Origin: Blasia pusilla
Taxonomy: Eukaryota > Marchantiophyta > Marchantiopsida > Blasiales
Reading direction: 5' to 3'
DNA: 64,000 nucleotides
NCBI GenBank assembly: GCA_050084515.1
Contig: CM114272.1
Location: 27,900,001-27,964,000 of the forward strand
The notes beneath the pieces are model-generated. The model was not told where the DNA came from and did no database searches. It worked only from the letters and a program-made list of their open reading frames with translations. The translations under genes were made by a program, and so were the position numbers. Every line of letters begins with the position of its first letter. Positions within the stretch are counted from its first letter, which is position 1. Positions 24,570-36,178 of the stretch are shown one piece after another.

Positions 24570-25966
24570 GGAACCCGATAGGTTGCAATATTCTTACCTT
24601 ATGTTTGAATGTGCAGGATTGTATCCAAGGGGAACGTCACCCACCACTGGATCCAGGATTGCGACAGGGTGAAGAAGGTGCTTACGACGCACCCGGCAGA
24701 GTACAAGGGATTCTTGGGCGACGGTCTAGTGAATGAGATGTTCGCGAAGGGAGCTCAAATAAAAAAGAAGACTTAGACAGATACCTTCATTTCCCAAGAT
24801 ACAACCGTCAAAATCCTATGTTGGTCCAAGATCCAGGCCGCCAAGAAGAGTGCTTTGTTGGAACTAGAGCGAAGGGAGAACGTGTCTACGTCGGAACGTG
24901 CAAAGTTTATTCAGGCTGCCGTATCTGCAGCTACAAAGTACACTGCAAGCAAGATGCAGCAATACATTGCGATTCTCAACCCCGTACTTGGCCCGGAGTT
25001 TTACAAGGAGCTCAAGGCGATAATCAAGCGCCAACGGAAGAGAGGCGAAGATCCACAGGTTCGGATCGGCGAGAAAGTGTCTGTGGACCACGTGCACAGA
25101 TTTGCGTTGTCTGGGATATCCAAGTTTTGGTGAATCTGACTAATTAAAATCAGTCTCGAGGGCACTGAGGCCCAAAAGCGGGCGGCACACCATCCTCCGA
25201 GAGTTTCAGATCCAGTGATGTACCATTGGCTACGGGAATGGTCATTCTGGGACGCGTTACGCCTTCTCAAGAAGTCCATGCTTGTGGGTCTTCAAGCGGA
25301 GCTGAAGAAGATTGAGCCAGTTCTAGAGGAAGCAAACCTAGAGGGTGCAGAAGATTTTGAACTATGGCTTGATGACATCAGAGATAAGCCCACGAAAATC
25401 CCAGGATTCAGGATGATGTTCAAGAATCACATCCTCCCTCAGGAAGAAATAGACGGAAAAAAATGGGATTTTGCAAAGAAGAAGGGGGATCTTTAGGACC
25501 TGGAAGCCGAGTCATCTCGACAAAGAGCTACCTAGCGGATGGTGTACAGGTACCTCATCAATTGTAAGAATGCAAGAATCTAGCGTAAATTATCGGCAGC
25601 CTGCAAATTGTGGGCTTCTCCGCCTGATGGAGAGGCATTCTCCATGTACGATATGGAGATGGGACAAGGCATGTCCGACTGGGAGGCTAACAATTGTCCA
25701 ATCTGGTTGGACTTCAATAACCCAGAGGACATTTCAGAAAAAAATCTACGTGTGGTGTATGATGCAATGGTCGCAGGTAGGGACGACATTCCAAACTTCG
25801 TGCAACCTGACGATTTTTTCGAAGGAGATGCGAAGGAGCAAGCCCTTGAGACAGCGGAGTTGGTGGGCAAGGTCGTCACCGCCAAAGACAAATCCACAGT
25901 GGGTTTGAGGAAGACAAGGGGATCGAGGAATTCCGAGGCGGAGTCTTCCAGAAAAGAGGCTGAGTC

Positions 25967-26014
25967 CTCAAGGTGAGAGGCGGAATCGCGAGCTCAAGGT
26001 GAGAGGCGGAATCG
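25967..26014. repeat. 26-bp tandem duplication in exon 3
   Basis: ctcaaggtgagaggcggaat at 25967 recurs at 25993. The duplication lies where the reading frame of the ParB-methyltransferase gene is lost (TGA at 25974-25976) and is a likely cause of the frameshift. Confidence 0.85.
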
Positions 26015-26701
26015 TCCGGGCAAGAGGGTCGGACCAGGTCCTCGTCCAAGAAAACTCCTTTGGAGTCTGAGGTAATAGAGACTCCCACAAGCCGACAGCA
26101 GACTCGGGAGAAGCAAAAACGGGAGGCGCCTGGTTCGTCGAAGGGAGGAGATAAGGATGTGGAATACACTCCATCATCCTTGGGCAGGCATAGGGAAACA
26201 AACACCAAGACAAATGTCCTTGTTCACTTGACTCATCTTGTCGATGAGCTGCAGAGTTTTTAGTTCTCAAGAGTCGACACCTGCCATCGACAAGTTGACC
26301 GTGCTGGGACAAAAACTCCTTCGAAACGGGCACGCCCCCTGGACGGTGCATGGGGTTGTTGAGGAGGTGGAAGTGGACCTCCTCATTGCGGATTTTCCTT
26401 CTGGGTTTCGCTTGTGGGACAACAATCCGTCTGACACAGTCCCAAACTGGAATGTTCCGCTTTCGTACGACCATATCGCGCTGTTGTTCTCTTTTGCCGA
26501 CGCGTATCTGAGTGACAGGGATTGTTTCTTGGTCCTCGCTGGAGGGAGCAAAGATGAGCTCTTCAACCTTCAGTGCGTGAAGAGGTCTCTAAAGTGGAGG
26601 ACGGCGCAATCATGGGTAATTAAAAACGAGTACCCACTCCGATCGACGACGAGTCAAGTCCGGGTAAGTTCTCTTATTCAATGAATTTAGTTTAACACAA
26701 A

Positions 26702-27202
26702 TTCAACCCGTCGGGCTCTGACGGGTTGCATATGTGCATGCAACCCATCGGATCCTAACAGCTTGTGTCTGTGGTGTTGCAATCCGTTTGAAAGCGACGG
26801 GTTGCAAATTCTTAGTATCCGAGTCTCCATAGATTGCAACCCGTCGAAACCCAACGGGTTGCAAGTAGCACTGCTTTTCCATGTTTCTGTAGTGATGCAA
26901 CCCCTCTGAAAGCGACGGGTTGCTCTTATATTAGGAACTCAACTCTGAACAATTGTATTCAGTTGTAAGCCAACCATCACACTCGAATCGGTGGAGCTTC
27001 TGTCCAGCAAGATGAGCAACCTTCCGGCTTCCGACGGGTTGCTTATGGCCAAAAAGGGGTCTTAGAGTTGTAAGACAACCAGTCGAACTCCGACAGGTTG
27101 CTGTTCTGTCACGGCTATTGGCCCATTTCGGACGAGTTGGTAATTACTATGGACTAGTATGACGGGTTGATAAGCAACCCGTCGAATCCCGACAGTCTGC
27201 AC
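26702..27202. repeat. Intronic cluster of about 8 palindromic repeats
   Basis: Copies at about 26702, 26738 (half), 26778, 26834, 26895, 27014, 27075 and 27173. They fill the intron between motif IV (exon ending 26664) and motif I (exon starting 27286) and again avoid the exons. Most retain gacgggttgc in the right arm, while the centre varies between copies. Confidence 0.92.
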
Positions 27203-27802
27203 ATTATGTCAGTTTATGGAGAGTATACCAGCGGTCTACTAGCTTTTTCTTTTTGCTGACATTATTTTTTACTTGCTTATTACAGATGGACCACTCATTT
27301 GTCTATTGCTTTGTAAGGCCCGAGCACAACTTCCAAGTGTTCCAGATCTGGGATCTAGTGGATCCATGCTCCGATGGGTACAGCTTAGATAGTCTCTACA
27401 ATTCCCCCCTCCCCGGGAATTTACATGCAAGACTGGACCCCCTTACTTGGAGGGAGGGAAAAGTCACCTGCCTTGATGCAAATGCTCATCAAGCTGTGTT
27501 CGAGGCCGGGTGACATAATCTTTGACTTAGTGGGCCTATCAGGGGCGAGTATCAGAGGCGCTTGGCACAGTGGCAGGAACATTCTCTGCCTTGAGGGAAG
27601 GCCGGAACTTTTTGACCTTTGCAAAGAGGCAAAGGCAGATTATGAGAGGCTAGTGGGAGTATACAACTCTCCTCCTAAGCCAACAACTCTGGTTCCAGAA
27701 CCACCATTGATAGTGACACCATCGTCACTTCCTACTATTCTGAAAATTGGGAGGGCAAAGCCGAGAGTAATTCTGGAAGAGCTATCGGACGATGACGAGT
27801 GA

Positions 27803-29456
27803 GTTCAAAGATTTATTGGACCCATCTTGATTGAAGTGTTTTGGAGTAGGGATTTAGTGCTTTCCAAGGATAGAGCACATATTGATACTGGATGGATGTC
27901 ACCTCGTAGAGCATACAAGATTTACTGCCGAGGAAGGCGTTGAGACTCAAATCATTTTACATGGGACCGTTATGGTGTACCTAGGGGGGGGCGGGGGGGC
28001 CAAGCTTCTCGAATTCCCCAACATTTTTTATCCCCGTCTACAATCGGCTAGAGGAGCTACTTGTATCCCAAGACATTCCTTTTGTACAGGAACCTAGGAG
28101 AGTAAGGAGTAAATTTGTAGATGACGAGGCTGAAGAAATCATTGACTAGATCAAATGTACATTTCCGAGCGTTCCTCGGATGTAATAAAGGACACAAAGT
28201 TTTTGAACCATGATGGTTTTTGTAAACTCTTGCTGAATTGATTTTCGTTCTTGTCAATTGTGTTGGTCTATCTATTGGAGGCTGTTTATCTTGCAACCCG
28301 TTGGATTCCGACGGGTTGCAACTTGTCACAATATTTTAAACCCCTTGCAGGAAACTTGACGGATTCTGACAAGTTGGCTGCTTGAGTGATCCCACTCTTT
28401 TCTTGTTAGTCCAACTTTTCAGGCATTTTGGCAGGCTTCTTCACTTTTGCCTCGTTCCCCCATTTCGTCACATCATTCTTCTCTAACATGGTATTTCAGA
28501 CACGTGTTGGATTCCTACTACTTGACGGATTCTCATATCAGATTCCCAACCTATCGGATTCTCATGGGTTGCAGGGTGGAATGGAATCACTTCTCAAGAT
28601 CCTTCTTTTGTTGTGGTGTGCTTGCTTGCAAGAGTTGCAACCTGTCATATTCCGACGAGCTGGAATGGGTGCAACCTGCCGGATTCGGACATTTAGGGTC
28701 TGAATGAAGGGACATTGGTGCATCAGTTCCTCTTTACTCCTGACAACTATCAACCTTTTGCTTCAATTGTCCTCTCAGTCTGATCGTATTTTCTTCTTGA
28801 TGCATACATTTCTCAGTGGTTGAGAGAATGGTGGAACCAAGTTGTCAAACGCACAGCAGTCCATGGTATACTTTATGCACCCATTCATGAGCCAACATCA
28901 TCCAATGCTGTCATGAAAGTCTTCGGCTACCATAAGTGATGAGTGATTTGTTTTGTTGTGGAAAACCCCCTCATGGATGAGTATTGATCGGATGGGATAT
29001 TTAATGCAAGAAAAGTCAACAATCCATAATGTCAACCGCATCTTTAGGGAAGTTAAAACTTAAAGGGCACATGAGTCTATTGAGACCATAGTTAGAGTTT
29101 TTATTTGAACCTTTTATTGAGATGAAATTGCTACTTCTGGTCAAATTATCTGCCGATGGTCCTCCAACAATAATACCCCTGTGCTCGGCTTACTGTAGAG
29201 CTGGCTTAGATAGGCAATGTGAAGAAAATTGGGCTCACATGGAGAGTGATGGAAGGATGTTTGTAGTGGTCTTATGATGTATGGTGAAGTAACCTTCTTT
29301 TTCCAAGCCTGGAAAAAGAAGGTGACTTTAGGCCCTAATGTGGTCCACTTGCTACTCTCTTCAAAAGATTTCATGAATTTGAAAGCAAACAAAAATTGCA
29401 AAAATGTCAAAAAGTTTTGAAGAGAGAAGGCGGATTTTGCCCTTTTGTTTTAAGAG
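27803..29456. other. 3-prime flank of the ParB-methyltransferase gene, no further gene
   Basis: After the stop at 27800-27802 come a poly-G tract near 27984 and palindrome copies, then about 800 bp without recognisable coding content up to the candidate right terminal repeat. Short frames show no domain. Confidence 0.4.
28291..28680. repeat. Palindromic repeats downstream of the methyltransferase gene
   Basis: A well preserved copy at 28291-28320 (ttgcaacccgttggattccg then acgggttgca), weaker copies near 28350 and 28540, and a pair near 28634-28685. This is the last cluster of the family before the proposed right end. Confidence 0.8.
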
Positions 29457-29545
29457 AGACTCTCCTCTCTTCCTCTCTTCCTCTCTTCCTCCCTCCTCTC
29501 AGAATACCAACCCCCGTAGAGAAGGTACCAAACAACACATCATAT
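29457..29545 (-). repeat. Candidate right terminal inverted repeat
   Basis: Read on the minus strand it starts atatgatgtgttg (29545-29533) and then reaches gaggaagagaggaagagagg, as at the left end. The inner sequence is diverged. No matching direct 9-bp duplication was found outside the two ends by eye. Confidence 0.4.
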
Positions 29546-29672
29546 ATTTCCACCAACTTGAAGTACATTTAAGTGGTTCTAACCTTTTGCAAAGTGAAAG
29601 GATGGGCATTTATTCTTGTCCAAAATATATGAACGTGGACTATGTGTCTTTTCTTGACGTGCAAGATAAAAA

Positions 29673-32600
29673 ATGATTTCATCATACACACTTCCAACCA
29701 AAGTGGAGCGGAATGAAGGAAGGGCTACTACAAAATTTCCAAGTTTTGCCGGATTTGGAGCAAAAAGTTACTATGGAGGACTACATCGAAGAGTTTCGTA
29801 CTTACAAATACAAATCTGTGACATAAGTGGGGGAAAAGCCCTCGATCTATTGAAGAGAGCTTTGAAGAGGAAGGTATGTGAAGAAGTGATTTGAGACAAC
29901 CCGAAGGATATCAATGAAGCAATTGCATATGCCCAATATATGGTGAATGTGTACAAAGGAGGAGGAGAGGTGGTTGCTTCCATGAATAACCACTACGGAT
30001 CCACACCCATGGAATTGGGTAATCTTTGACCATGAGATGGTTATGCACCACGAAGGTTTAATGGAAGGATGTCAATGGAGAGATATTGGAACCCCAACGT
30101 ACAAGGGATTACTCCTCAAACCGAGGAGTTTGGGGTTGCTAGAGGAGGGAGAGAATTCGAAGTCCGAAGAGATACATGCCAATATTTTGAGTGTGATAGA
30201 CATGGTCATATAGCCATGAATTTTCTCCTTTGTAGGCTCAAAAATAGGCCATATCGTCGTCCTCTTAATCATCTTGAAGGAGGATACATGTAGGAAGATG
30301 AAGAAGGCAGACCTCAAGGAAAAGCCAACCACCAGTAATCTTGCCTCAAGGATATACTGGTTCTGGGAAAAGGAGAAAAGGCGAGGGTCAACACAAACCT
30401 ATGGAGGTAAATTAGTTTGAAGAGAAGAGACACGCGTCTCATTGTTATAGATGGGGAAGTAGAAGGATCCCAAGTTAGAATATTGATTGATCTTGGTGCA
30501 ACAGAAAACTTCCTTTCAAGAGCCATAGCTATAAAGTTGGGCTTAGCTTGAGAGAGGGATAAAAAAGAAGAGGTAGAATTTCCGAACAGGCAAACAAAAA
30601 AGATTGAGAAGCTTCCTGGAAGACTAGAATTGAGGATAGGAAAGTATTATGAGGAGTTGGAGATGAAGGTCATTAGATTAGCACGTTATGATGTTATCTT
30701 GGGGATGCCTTCGACGGAAAAATACAATCCAAAGGTAGATTGGAGAAAAAAGATTGTGAAGACTCGAGAGTAGAGGCTTTATGGAGATAGAGTCACATCA
30801 CATCTTAGAACCCTATCCCTATATGTAATAGAAAAAATTGCCATCAAATATCATGATGTATATTTCTTGGATTTAATAAGAGATGTTGGTGGTTTGATAA
30901 AATATTCAAAGATACCAAACGAGTTGAGAGAAGTATTGGACGAATATAAAGATGTATTCCCAAACGATTTACCATTAGGATTACCACCCTAACGAAGGGT
31001 AGATCACAAGATTGAGGTCGTTCCAAGAAGCACACCACCATGTAAAGCTCCTTACCGCTAAACTATGAGGGAATTACGAATTAGAAGAATGCAAAGCCCA
31101 AGTGGAGGAGATATTCAAAAGGGCTTCATCCAATCAAGCGTCTCGTCATATGGAGTCCCTATTCTTTTTATAGAAAAGAAGGGTGGAAGCATACAACTTT
31201 ATATCGACTATTGAATATTGAATCAACAAGCACTAAGAAAACAAATATCCATTACCAAGAATGAATGATTTTTTCAACCAGATACAAGGAGCCAAATACT
31301 TCACCGAACCCAACCTTAGAAACGATTACAACCAAATTCAAATTGCAGATGAAGATGTGCCCAAGATTACTTTTCATACTAGGTAAGCACACTTTCAATA
31401 CTTAGTCATGCCATTTGGTCTTACTAATGCACCTAGAACCTTTATGGATCTAATGAATGATATCTTTCATCCATATGTAGACAAGTTGTCATCGTATTCT
31501 TAGATGATATCTAGGTCTATAGTAAAACCATATATAGAGAAATATATAAATCATCTATGAGAAGTCTTTCACATCCTAAGAAATAATGATTTGTATGCTG
31601 AAGCTCCAAAATGTGAGTTCGGTGAGACAGAAGTTGATTATCTAGGGCATCGAGTAAGCGTAAAAGATATTCAAGTGATGCGTGAGAAGGCAGAAGCGAA
31701 AAAAAAAGGAGTGCACTTGAGGATCAAACTCAATTGAAGAGTTTTCTAAAATTAACAAGATTCTATCGAAGATTTGTCAAAGGTTTTGCTCAAATTGCAC
31801 AATCCTTGACAACTATATTATGGAAAAGACAAAAAAAGGAATTGGGATACATCACAAGAGATTTCTTTTCAATCATTAAAAGATGCCTTGATTAGAGTTC
31901 GGATTAAAACCCCTATTTTGAAGGCGTGTGATCCTAATTGACTCATCAAGTTGGCCACAAATGCTTCAGGTACTAGCATTAGAGGAGTATTACAACAAGA
32001 ATGGGAGGATGGATGGAATCCTATTGCCTTCTTTTCTTGCAAGTTGTTGCCTACGGAGTAAAACTACCATATAACTAAGCGAGAAGAACTTGCTATTATG
32101 TTGGCAACCAAGCATGTGCATTGGAAATATTATTTGGGCAACGAGGAGTTTGTGGTAGAGATTGATCAGAAGCCCTTGGTCTATTTAGAGTTCCAAAAAG
32201 AGCTCTCCAAACACCAAATTTGATGGGTAGAATATCGACAATAGTTCACCATAAAAATTTTCTATGTAAAAGGAAAGAAGCATATGGTAAACGTCTTGAC
32301 TCGTATACCACAGATGAATAACATGCATGAAGTGCAAATTCACTCTAGTTGGTCGAAAACGTTGACCAAAACAACAAAGGAGGATGAAGAAATTGCACTT
32401 GCTAATTAATCCAAAAAAGTACATAAGGCTCAAGGATTGGTTTTCCATAAAGGTAAAGTATGGATCCCACAAGGTCCACAATTACCTACTTACGTATTAT
32501 TTGAAGGTCACGACACAATCATTGCGGGTCATATGTTAGTTGAAAAAATCTTAGAGGGATTACAATGGGCATATTATTGGCCCGAAATGAGAGAAGACGT

Positions 32601-33240
32601 TAAGGTATATGTAAGGAGTTGTAAGTTTTGTCAATAAATCAAGGCTAGTAACACAAAACCAGAAAGATTGTTACAGCCCATCCCAACACCTCAAAAATAT
32701 TGGGAACAAGTCACTATGGATCTTGTTTGTGAGCTACCATGAAAGATCACAAGATATGACATGACTCTATTTTAGTCTTTGTAGATAGACTAAGGAACTT
32801 TGATGGTGAATTGTCGTCCGACCAAGAAGACCTTCATTGCACCAAAGTTTGTTAGGATCTACATCGAGATAATCTTTGTCCATCATGGTCTCCCTACAAT
32901 GCTTATCACAAATAGAGAAACCCATTTCACGAGTCTATTTTGGAAGGCTTTATGCAAATTCCTCCAAACTTAACTAGCCATGTCTACAACTTATCACCCT
33001 TAAATCGATGGACAAACTGAAAGGGCCAACCGTACTATTGAGGATATGCTATGCACCTCACTAGAAGAAAACTATGATATTGAGAAGTCCCTTGCCATCT
33101 TGAGGCAAAGGGTCTTGAATGGGAGAGGATGATAGATTATTGGATATCTGAATCTGGGAAGTTTAAGGCGCAACAAATGATCAAGGCTCGATCACACGTT
33201 GTGAATTTGAACTACAAGGACGGGGAGGTTTAGAGGGGTT
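29673..33240 (+). pseudogene. Decayed Ty3/gypsy element D (gag-pol)
   Basis: Reading through stops gives a Gag segment around ISGGKALDLLKRALKRKV, then a damaged knuckle CQYFECDRHGHIAMNF near 30.18 kb. The protease VIDGEVEGSQVRILIDLGAT has its active-site Ser lost (DLGA). Reverse transcriptase pieces start about 30.95 kb (PPCKAPYR, VEKKGGSIQLYIDY). RNase H contains TNASGTSIRGVLQQEW near 31.95 kb. The integrase zinc region and core (32.44-33.1 kb) contain YYWPEMREDVKVYVRSCKFC and STTYHP followed by DGQTERANRTIEDML. It differs from copies A/B: no methyltransferase or PHD segment is visible and the Gag is unrelated. LTRs were not identified. Confidence 0.85.
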
Positions 33241-33660
33241 CGTTGTAAGCCCTGAACTCGACACCTGAATTCTTATTCTAGTAAGAGTAAATGCATACAT
33301 TTGAATGTGGTTGCCTATATTTTAATATTCATGTTTTTCCAATCCACCTACTAATAGTTAATCTTTGCCCTATTTGTGGAATGTGATGACTATAGGGGAG
33401 AGGAATGTCTTTAGATGGGGTCTCAAAAGAGGAGATGCATGTGCCAAAGCCTATAGGCACACAATTCACCAGGGCTTCAAGGCTAAGCACAACAAGAACC
33501 GGACAAACCTCAGACCTCATTTTATGACATGTATCTTTGACGAGCTTCCATCCTTGTTCCTTACCACTTAACTTTAAGTGAGGTATTTTTGGATTAGGGA
33601 AATGAATCATAGCTCATGAGTCAACTCAATGAAGTGGAAAACATGATGGATAAAGGGATG
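33241..33660. other. No gene recognised
   Basis: Short sequence between the end of gypsy D coding remains and the LTR of copy A. It may contain part of element D's 3-prime region. Confidence 0.3.
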
Positions 33661-34315
33661 TGTCGTGCGCATACACATCGCTACACAACATATATTGTTA
33701 TCACCAAACACACACACAAACACACACGATCCCATGCTAACTCATGGCATCCAAACAACAAGACAAGAAGTACCAAAATATCTCCAATCGCCCCCTCTAA
33801 AATAAGGTCCAATCTCTCTCACAACACCATAGTTCTCACATGTGTGCACTCTCACATGTCTCTTTCAATGTCAAACCAAACCCACTTTGCTAATAAGAGG
33901 CTTGGGTTACACACAAAAGGCAAGCAAGACCATTGCTCTCTCGCCTCATGCCAAGAGGTTCAACAAAGAGAGAATGAGCTCTCAAGCTCTCTCTCCTTGA
34001 GGTATACCCCTCCCCTCTCCCAAGCTCTCTCCATGGTAACCTGTGCTCCCAAGTCACTTCCTTGGCTCTTGACCTAATGTAGGAGGTCAAGGAATACTTA
34101 CCAAAAATAGAAAATTGATCATATAATCAAAATGGTACTTACCTAAAATAGCAAGTTCTTAAATATGGCTCCAAATGATCAGAAACAAAGGGGAAACCTA
34201 CTCTCTCAGGTTTCCCGGGGCCTTAGCAGGTCATTCTTGACTCACTAAGCATGTCCTCCACTACTCACGAAAGCGCTCTACTAGATCTCACCGATCTATC
34301 CTAAGAGACGTGACA
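33661..34315 (-). repeat. 3-prime LTR of gypsy copy A (655 bp)
   Basis: On the minus strand it begins TGTCACGTC at 34315 and ends GCGCACGACA at 33661, the TG...CA ends expected of an LTR. It matches the LTRs at 50505-51173 and 58907-59497. A sequence resembling the last part of the LTR is present again just inside it (34316-34450). Confidence 0.85.
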
Positions 34316-34626
34316 ACTATCGTGCGCATATATATCGCTATACAATATACATCGTTGTCACCAAACACACATACAAACACGCACGATCCCATGCTAACTC
34401 ATGGCATCAAAAAAATGAAACAAGAAGTACCCAAATATCTCCAATCGCCCCCCTAGCTGGTGGTGAGGTCCCTCTGACTCCAGATAACCATCTATCCCTA
34501 CCTACCATGACATACATCTCTCGGACGATAAGAGCAAGAAGGTCGGGTGCTCATGTGGTCCCATCGTTAGTTGCAGTCTTGTCATCCATGTAACAGACAC
34601 AAGTCGGAATATAGAACTACCTACTC

Positions 34627-34955
34627 TATGTACATTTGGGATACATCCATCCTCCTTGAGGAACCCTAGTGAGAGATGGCGTCAAACATGCCATATGCCA
34701 TCATCTCGAACACCCATCACAGACTAGCATAGTGGTTGCACCACGGGCGGAACCACACAACATACATCGCAAGCCTGCAGAAACTATTGCTAAGCTCGGA
34801 TCAATTGTACCATCAATGTTTGGAAGATGACATGACGCACAGTTACGCACATGGTCCTTCCAAACCATACCATCGCGTCCCTCCAATAAGAGAACACCAG
34901 ATGGCAAAACCTCACGCACTCTCAAGATGGTGTGCCATGTAGTCACATCCAACAT
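34627..34955 (-). pseudogene. Copy A PHD-finger segment
   Basis: Minus-strand reading: ILRVREVLPSGVLLLEGRDG, then LRCMLCGSARGATTMLVCDG, then after a stop WHMACLTPSLTRVPQGGWMY. The Cys4-His-Cys3 pattern of a PHD finger is complete in copy B. Here a TGA replaces a Gly codon after CDGCSR and the first Cys of the last pair is Tyr. Matching position and sequence in both copies show the domain belongs to the family. Confidence 0.85.
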
Positions 34956-35183
34956 CGTGGGTACAGTCTGCTACAAGTAGACATAGTCTTCCTGATGAAA
35001 CCTCCAGATAGTAGGTCGATAACCATCTCCCCGAATAGTTTCATGCCTTAATGTATCTCGATGTTGCGCAATCTCCAAGTTCTCAAACGCCATGGGCATC
35101 ACTCTCCGAAAGAACTCAGCCCTCTCGGAACATGCTTGCATCCATACATCAGGGTCATCAAGGTTCAACACCTCACCAGTATC

Positions 35184-35960
35184 TCAAAAAATGGCCGTAG
35201 GTAAATCTGGCTCACGGCCATAAAGCAACAAGTACGGTGAGAAAGACGCTAAGGATGCTTGCCTGCTAAATCCATATCCCATCGCCAACCACCGCAACTG
35301 AAGGTCCCAATCTCCTAGGTGACCTCTTTGCAAGCCATACTTGTGTAGTCCTCTCTTCATCGTCTGCACAACTCGCTCCGCTAGTCCATCCGCCTCAAGA
35401 TGATCTCACAAAGTAGTACGGTGGTCGATTAGTGCCTGGTCACACAAGGCCTGAAACTCCCCGCAGAACTCTGTACCCTGGTCTGTCAACACCTCAACTG
35501 GTGCGCCGTAATGACTAAACACTCAATCTAGGAAGGCATCCGCTACTCCCTCACTCGCTTTGTCAGGCAATGCAACCAACTCTATCCACTTCGAGAAGTG
35601 CTCGACCATCACCTACACATAACGACTATGGCACTTTGTCAAAGGCAAAGGTCTGCAAAATCCAAACTCCATCTATAACCTAAACCCATGATCGGAAGTG
35701 GATGCAACTGTGGAGTTGGAGCATTGAACGATGCTCGGACTTGATCACACATTATGCATCTGGCAGCAAACTGCTGAACGTTAGTCTGTATGCCTCGCCA
35801 CCAATATTGAATCTGGAGCAAACTATATGTCCGCTTCACTCCAAAATGACCCAACTCCTCGCGGGCATGACGCAGCAAACATGCTCTCTACGAAGGATGA
35901 GGCACTACACGCACTCTACTATCCTCCCACACTCGCAACACATATGTGCCCTCCTATCGG
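35184..35960 (-). pseudogene. Copy A integrase
   Basis: Contains the H2C2 zinc region (HAREELGHFGVKRTYSLLQI, then CIMCDQVRASF) and the core start LGYRWSLDFADLCL with the first catalytic Asp. Downstream are LGDWDLQLRWLAMGYGFSRQ and LLYGREPDLPTAIF. Frame breaks near 35.4-35.5 kb and 35.63 kb disrupt the core. Confidence 0.85.
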
Positions 35961-36178
35961 AACCGTCAGGCTCGCTGTAGGATCCGATCCCACTCTCTAG
36001 CACCCATTGTGCTCGCGACGTTTCCAATATGCAGGTACGCCAAGACCACTCCATCGTCGTGAATGTCTCGGCCACCTGTCATCTCCTCACCGACCTCTGG
36101 ATCTAAGGACACTCCATCAGACCTCGCCATCGAAGTCTCAGCAATTTGGCTCTCCATAGCCAACAAGCCCAAATAGGC

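Larger units (their letters stand above)
22483..27802 (+). pseudogene. ParB-like domain plus beta-class N4/N6 DNA methyltransferase, multi-exon, broken
   Basis: Exon 1 is 22483-23156: Lys/Glu-rich coiled-coil start MTRKKTQATK, donor CGG|GTAAG. Exon 2 is 23245-23717: a ParB/sulfiredoxin-like domain with APRIPLCRLQ, WDGNHRYMAWMQ and FCVKAVVLHP, donor GTAAGTTT. Exon 3 is 24617-26664: a linker, then VDLLIADFPSGF near 26373, in the place of methyltransferase motif IV (D-P-P-Y), then FLVLAGGS; donor CGG|GTAAGTT. Exon 4 is 27286-27802: EKSPALMQMLIKLCSRPGD, then IIFDLVGLSGASIRGAW near 27512, in the place of motif X plus motif I. The motif order IV, X, I is that of beta-class amino-methyltransferases. 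Stops lie in exon 1 (micro-inversion) and exon 3 (TAG 24774, 25494, 25533, 25581; TGA 25131, 25137), with frameshifts near 25974, 26260 and 27425. Motifs IV and I are atypical, so ancestral activity is uncertain. Confidence 0.68.
16322..29545. mobile_element. Probable Mutator-like element with accessory ParB-methyltransferase gene
   Basis: The proposed 13.2-kb element is bounded by an inverted 13-bp match (atatgatgtgttg at 16322-16334 and its complement at 29533-29545). In both ends a GA-rich tract follows about 35-45 bp inside. Within it are two divergent genes: a minus-strand transposase-like gene with a SWIM-type finger, and a plus-strand ParB-like plus N4/N6 methyltransferase gene. A family of palindromes occurs throughout this interval and was not found elsewhere in the window. 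Long terminal inverted repeats and accessory genes are typical of Mutator-like elements. Weak points: the inverted ends are short and partly low-complexity, no 9-bp target duplication was found, and both genes are broken. The boundaries are therefore provisional. Confidence 0.5.

Noticed and set aside
25131-25157. A 24-nt intron (gtgaat...atcag) in exon 3
   Set aside because: It is too short to be spliced in plants, and the frame is continuous across it. Two CGA-to-TGA changes explain the stops better.
16546-28680. Palindromes as bacterial parS sites
   Set aside because: They do not match the known parS consensus and the genome is eukaryotic. Only the general idea of self-recognition sites is kept, as inference.
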